From NCBI GenBank assembly GCA_045626925.1, contig JAZUQZ010000002.1:1-15212 (forward strand): a DNA stretch of 15,212 bases, in the 5' to 3' direction. Shown here piece by piece: positions 14,201 through 15,212 of the stretch. The notes below the pieces were generated by a model that was not told the origin of the DNA, ran no database searches, and worked only from the letters and a program-made list of their open reading frames with translations. Positions within the stretch are counted from its first letter, which is position 1; every line of letters starts with the position of its first letter. This DNA comes from Aphodoplasma sp045626925. GTDB lineage: Bacteria; Bacillota; Clostridia; UBA1381; UMGS1253. The translations under genes and the position numbers were made by a program.

Positions 14201-14317
14201 TCACCTCAGCCCATTCTGATGGCCTGCCGTCCAATTCAGTGACGAGTTCAAGACGGGAGTATCATTATCAGCAATAATGGTCTTCGCATAGCGGTTTGCA
14301 AATCCGCCTTGCTGCAT
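14201..14317 (-). CDS. Possible 38-residue ORF in the leader region
   Basis: From ATG 14317 to TGA 14203 the frame gives MQQGGFANRYAKTIIADNDT followed by 18 more residues, ending AGHQNGLR. There is no good ribosome binding site. A 19-residue ORF (14382-14323, MRAVLQRREDLLYSVESER) lies just upstream in another frame, and a GTG overlapping the stop (GTGA, 14204) opens a 13-residue frame. This could be a small protein, part of a frameshifted gene, or chance in a structured RNA. Confidence 0.2.
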   Translation of the reverse strand: MQQGGFANRYAKTIIADNDTPVLNSSLNWTAGHQNGLR

Positions 14318-14404
14318 GAAGTTTATCGCTCGCTTTCTACGGAGTAGAGAAGGTCTTCGCGCCTTTGCAGTACTGCTCGCATTATTGCTTATGTGTTTTG
14401 ATGT

Positions 14405-14424
14405 TGTTATTCAATTTTCAAGGT
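14405..14424 (-). promoter_or_regulatory. rRNA-leader-like (boxA-like) sequence
   Basis: The minus strand reads ACCTTGAAAATTGAATAACA about 40 bases after the predicted start of transcription. It resembles the CTTTGAAAACTGAATA type sequence found ahead of Firmicutes rRNA genes, where boxA recruits antitermination factors. The match is from memory and the role here is inferred: RNA polymerase modified to read through the structured leader. Confidence 0.35.
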
Positions 14425-14466
14425 TTAACTTATATATTTCAGCTAGGATTTTCTACTTGGGCTATT

Positions 14467-14497
14467 ATTATAGCGCGTGAACCTAGGGGCCTGTCAA
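14467..14497 (-). promoter_or_regulatory. Promoter with perfect boxes but a 19-bp spacer
   Basis: TTGACA (14497-14492) and TATAAT (14472-14467) are both perfect but 19 bp apart. Such long spacers are typical of promoters remodelled by MerR-type activators. CCTAGG lies in the spacer, and GGCCT/AGGCC arms (14488-14492, 14497-14501) enclose the -35. Predicted start about 14460, feeding the structured leader and xis. Confidence 0.6.
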
Positions 14498-14614
14498 GGC
14501 CTTTTCGCCCGCGTCACGAAATTTTAACAAAAGTGCAGCGAACGCGCAATAATTAGAATTTTTATAGTCGATATTGTGCTTCTTGTAACCGCTTTATATA
14601 TCGCACTTTTCGGT

Positions 14615-14662
14615 CACAAAAATAGCAGGTGGGGTAATTACCCTACCTGCAATAGTTTTGTG
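14615..14662 (-). terminator. Terminator after the DUF6809-like gene
   Basis: GCAGGT (14625-14630) and GGGTAATTACCC with ACCTGC (14645-14650) form a long stem with one wobble, extended by CACAAAA/TTTTGTG (14615-14621, 14656-14662). The minus-strand tail TATTTTTGTG is T-rich. It lies about 54 bases beyond the stop codon at 14716-14718 and works in either direction. Confidence 0.75.
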
Positions 14663-14715
14663 CTACAACGGGCTTATACAACCGTTACACTCGCGCTTAA
14701 AATCGATTGTATGTA

Positions 14716-15003
14716 TCAGTCCTCATCATAAATGTCGCTATCATTCTCAAAACATGCCATAACAAATCTTGCTCCAAGTTTGAATCCCTTAATAAATGTT
14801 TGACATTCTGTTATTTGTATCATTTCATCACAGCAAGCCTTAAATTTATCAAACGCCTCTTTTTCTTGTTCGTTTAAGTTTTCAAGTAACTTTTCTTCGT
14901 TTTTAGTAAGCAACCTAAATGCCTTATCAAATTTCCTTTGTCTTTGAAATGGTCTTTCCATCGGGTTTATGTTCCCATACCAGAATTCTTCAAGTATATG
15001 CAT
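14716..15003 (-). CDS. DUF6809-like small protein of the integrative element
   Basis: A 95-residue soluble, charged, alpha-helical protein. ILEEFWYGNINPMER (3-17) and the middle NEEKLLENLNEQEKEAFDKF (35-54) followed by ITECQTFIKGFKLGARFVM (64-82) match the pattern I recall for DUF6809 proteins (ILEELYYGNI..., NEEKLL..LN..EKELFEKF, F..GF+LG), common accessory genes of clostridial conjugative elements and phages. Function unknown. No membrane segment or signal peptide. The ATG (15003-15001) overlaps the TAA of the upstream gene by one base (TAATG) and has AAGGAGG seven bases upstream, so the two genes form one translationally coupled unit ended by the terminator at 14615-14662. Confidence 0.75.
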   Translation of the reverse strand: MHILEEFWYGNINPMERPFQRQRKFDKAFRLLTKNEEKLLENLNEQEKEAFDKFKACCDEMIQITECQTFIKGFKLGARFVMACFENDSDIYDED

Positions 15004-15212
15004 TATTTTTCCTCCTTACGCAAAGAGAGCGACTCAAGTTCCGGTATATCCGAAATCGAGTCGCCCTCTTGAATCATTCTTTTTGCTGTAATCAGTGCGT
15101 GCTTGACATAAATCATATTTAATTGTTCTCGTATTGTTTTGGCATCAATCTTCTCTTCAACCATTTTGAATACTTTTACAAACACAGCACTTTCAATTCC
15201 GTATTTGTCGCC
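15003..15212 (-). CDS. 3' part of an unidentified small element gene, cut by the window edge
   Basis: The frame is open from the right edge to TAA at 15005-15003, about 69 residues. It could start at a GTG (15185) or ATG (15164), but the codons upstream read GDKYGIESA without a stop and without a ribosome binding site near either candidate, so I take it as truncated. The visible part is charged and helical (KMVEEKIDAKTIREQLNMIY), ending ELESLSLRKEEK. I do not recognise it. It overlaps and probably couples to the DUF6809-like gene, so it is likely an accessory protein of the integrative element. Confidence 0.6.
   Translation of the reverse strand, partial: GDKYGIESAVFVKVFKMVEEKIDAKTIREQLNMIYVKHALITAKRMIQEGDSISDIPELESLSLRKEEK

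Larger units (their letters stand above)
14170..14460 (-). ncRNA. Structured, transcribed leader region of unknown type upstream of xis
   Basis: This stretch has no ordinary gene but is richer in G and C than its surroundings and lies directly downstream of a strong promoter (14497-14467). Long-range AGCAATAAT (14270-14278) pairs with ATTATTGCT (14381-14389). Inside are GCGG/CCGC (14291-14307) and a CTTTCTAC/GTAGAGAAG-like stem (about 14333-14352), a GCAGTACTGC palindrome (14367-14376), and the 9-mer GGTCTTCGC twice (14279, 14352). Short ORFs in different frames (14382-14323, 14317-14201, 14202-14161) cover it nearly end to end, so short-peptide coding is an alternative. I cannot assign it to a known RNA family. 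Confidence 0.4.
12178..15212. mobile_element. One end of an integrative element (IME/ICE) with Tn916-type Int/Xis
   Basis: Arm-type repeats, a tyrosine integrase with the Tn916-type N-terminal domain, a small Xis-like protein, an RNA-rich leader and DUF6809-like cargo lie in one orientation at the right side of the window, next to unrelated catabolic genes. The left boundary is not resolved: it lies somewhere near 11970-12290, and no matching second attachment site is inside the window except the related sequence at 8558-8591. The other end, and any relaxase or conjugation genes, lie beyond the right edge. Confidence 0.7.

Noticed and set aside
14365..14556. Plus-strand frame of 63 codons in the leader region
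   Set aside because: Opposite to the inferred transcript and across the minus-strand promoter at 14497-14467, with no binding site or known motif.
1..15212. CRISPR arrays, tRNA and rRNA genes
   Set aside because: No regularly spaced repeats, no cloverleaf with GGTTCRANNCC, and no conserved rRNA segments were seen; the rRNA-like string at 14405-14424 is only a leader-type motif.

Overview
The window looks like low-GC Firmicutes (Clostridia-type) DNA. Shine-Dalgarno sequences are strong (AGGAGG/GGAGGG types), promoters sit close to the SigA consensus (TTGACA-17-TATAAT occurs perfectly twice), intrinsic terminators are clear, and the right end carries a Tn916-type integrase/excisionase pair with a DUF6809-like gene. 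The species cannot be fixed from this sequence.

Positions 1-7600 hold a minus-strand catabolic cluster. In transcription order it encodes a divergent glucosamine-6-phosphate-deaminase-like protein (6473-7444), an N-acetylglucosamine-6-phosphate deacetylase-like amidohydrolase (5219-6364), a cytoplasmic neutral-ceramidase-fold hydrolase (3843-5201) and an aldo/keto reductase (2916-3794). A second unit with its own perfect promoter follows: a class III aminotransferase (1393-2763) and a Gfo/Idh/MocA oxidoreductase (184-1317), closed by a terminator at 140-169. A divergent AraC-family regulator (7605-8432, +) shares the intergenic promoter region and is the likely local regulator. The set suggests uptake-derived amino-sugar or amide breakdown: deacylation, deamination or isomerisation, redox and transamination. 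No transporter or kinase lies in the window. The deaminase homologue lacks the aspartate expected in the active site, so the pathway may not be ordinary GlcNAc use. At the far left, a new minus-strand gene begins (start at 14) behind a 16-bp inverted repeat that could hide its ribosome binding site.

Positions 8433-12120 hold a bidirectional terminator and a 1090-residue DUF4450-like six-hairpin-glycosidase-type protein (8619-11891, minus) with its own promoter. It is probably a cytoplasmic glycan-processing enzyme serving the same regulon.

From about 12120 to the right edge the DNA looks like one end of an integrative element (IME/ICE): GGCGTAA arm-type repeats, a tyrosine integrase (12424-13662), an Xis-like protein (13787-13981) preceded by an 11-codon leader ORF, a roughly 300-bp transcribed but gene-poor leader region (14170-14460) with an rRNA-leader-like box and a 19-bp-spacer promoter, then two small minus-strand genes (14716-15212), one of them a DUF6809-like protein.

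The most unusual signals are these: a tiny ORF ending MKPLDK that occurs twice (8559-8579 and 12239-12259) with only synonymous differences, flanking the DUF4450 gene; a compact promoter-to-terminator unit (12322-12120) that contains the second copy; and the structured leader region upstream of xis.
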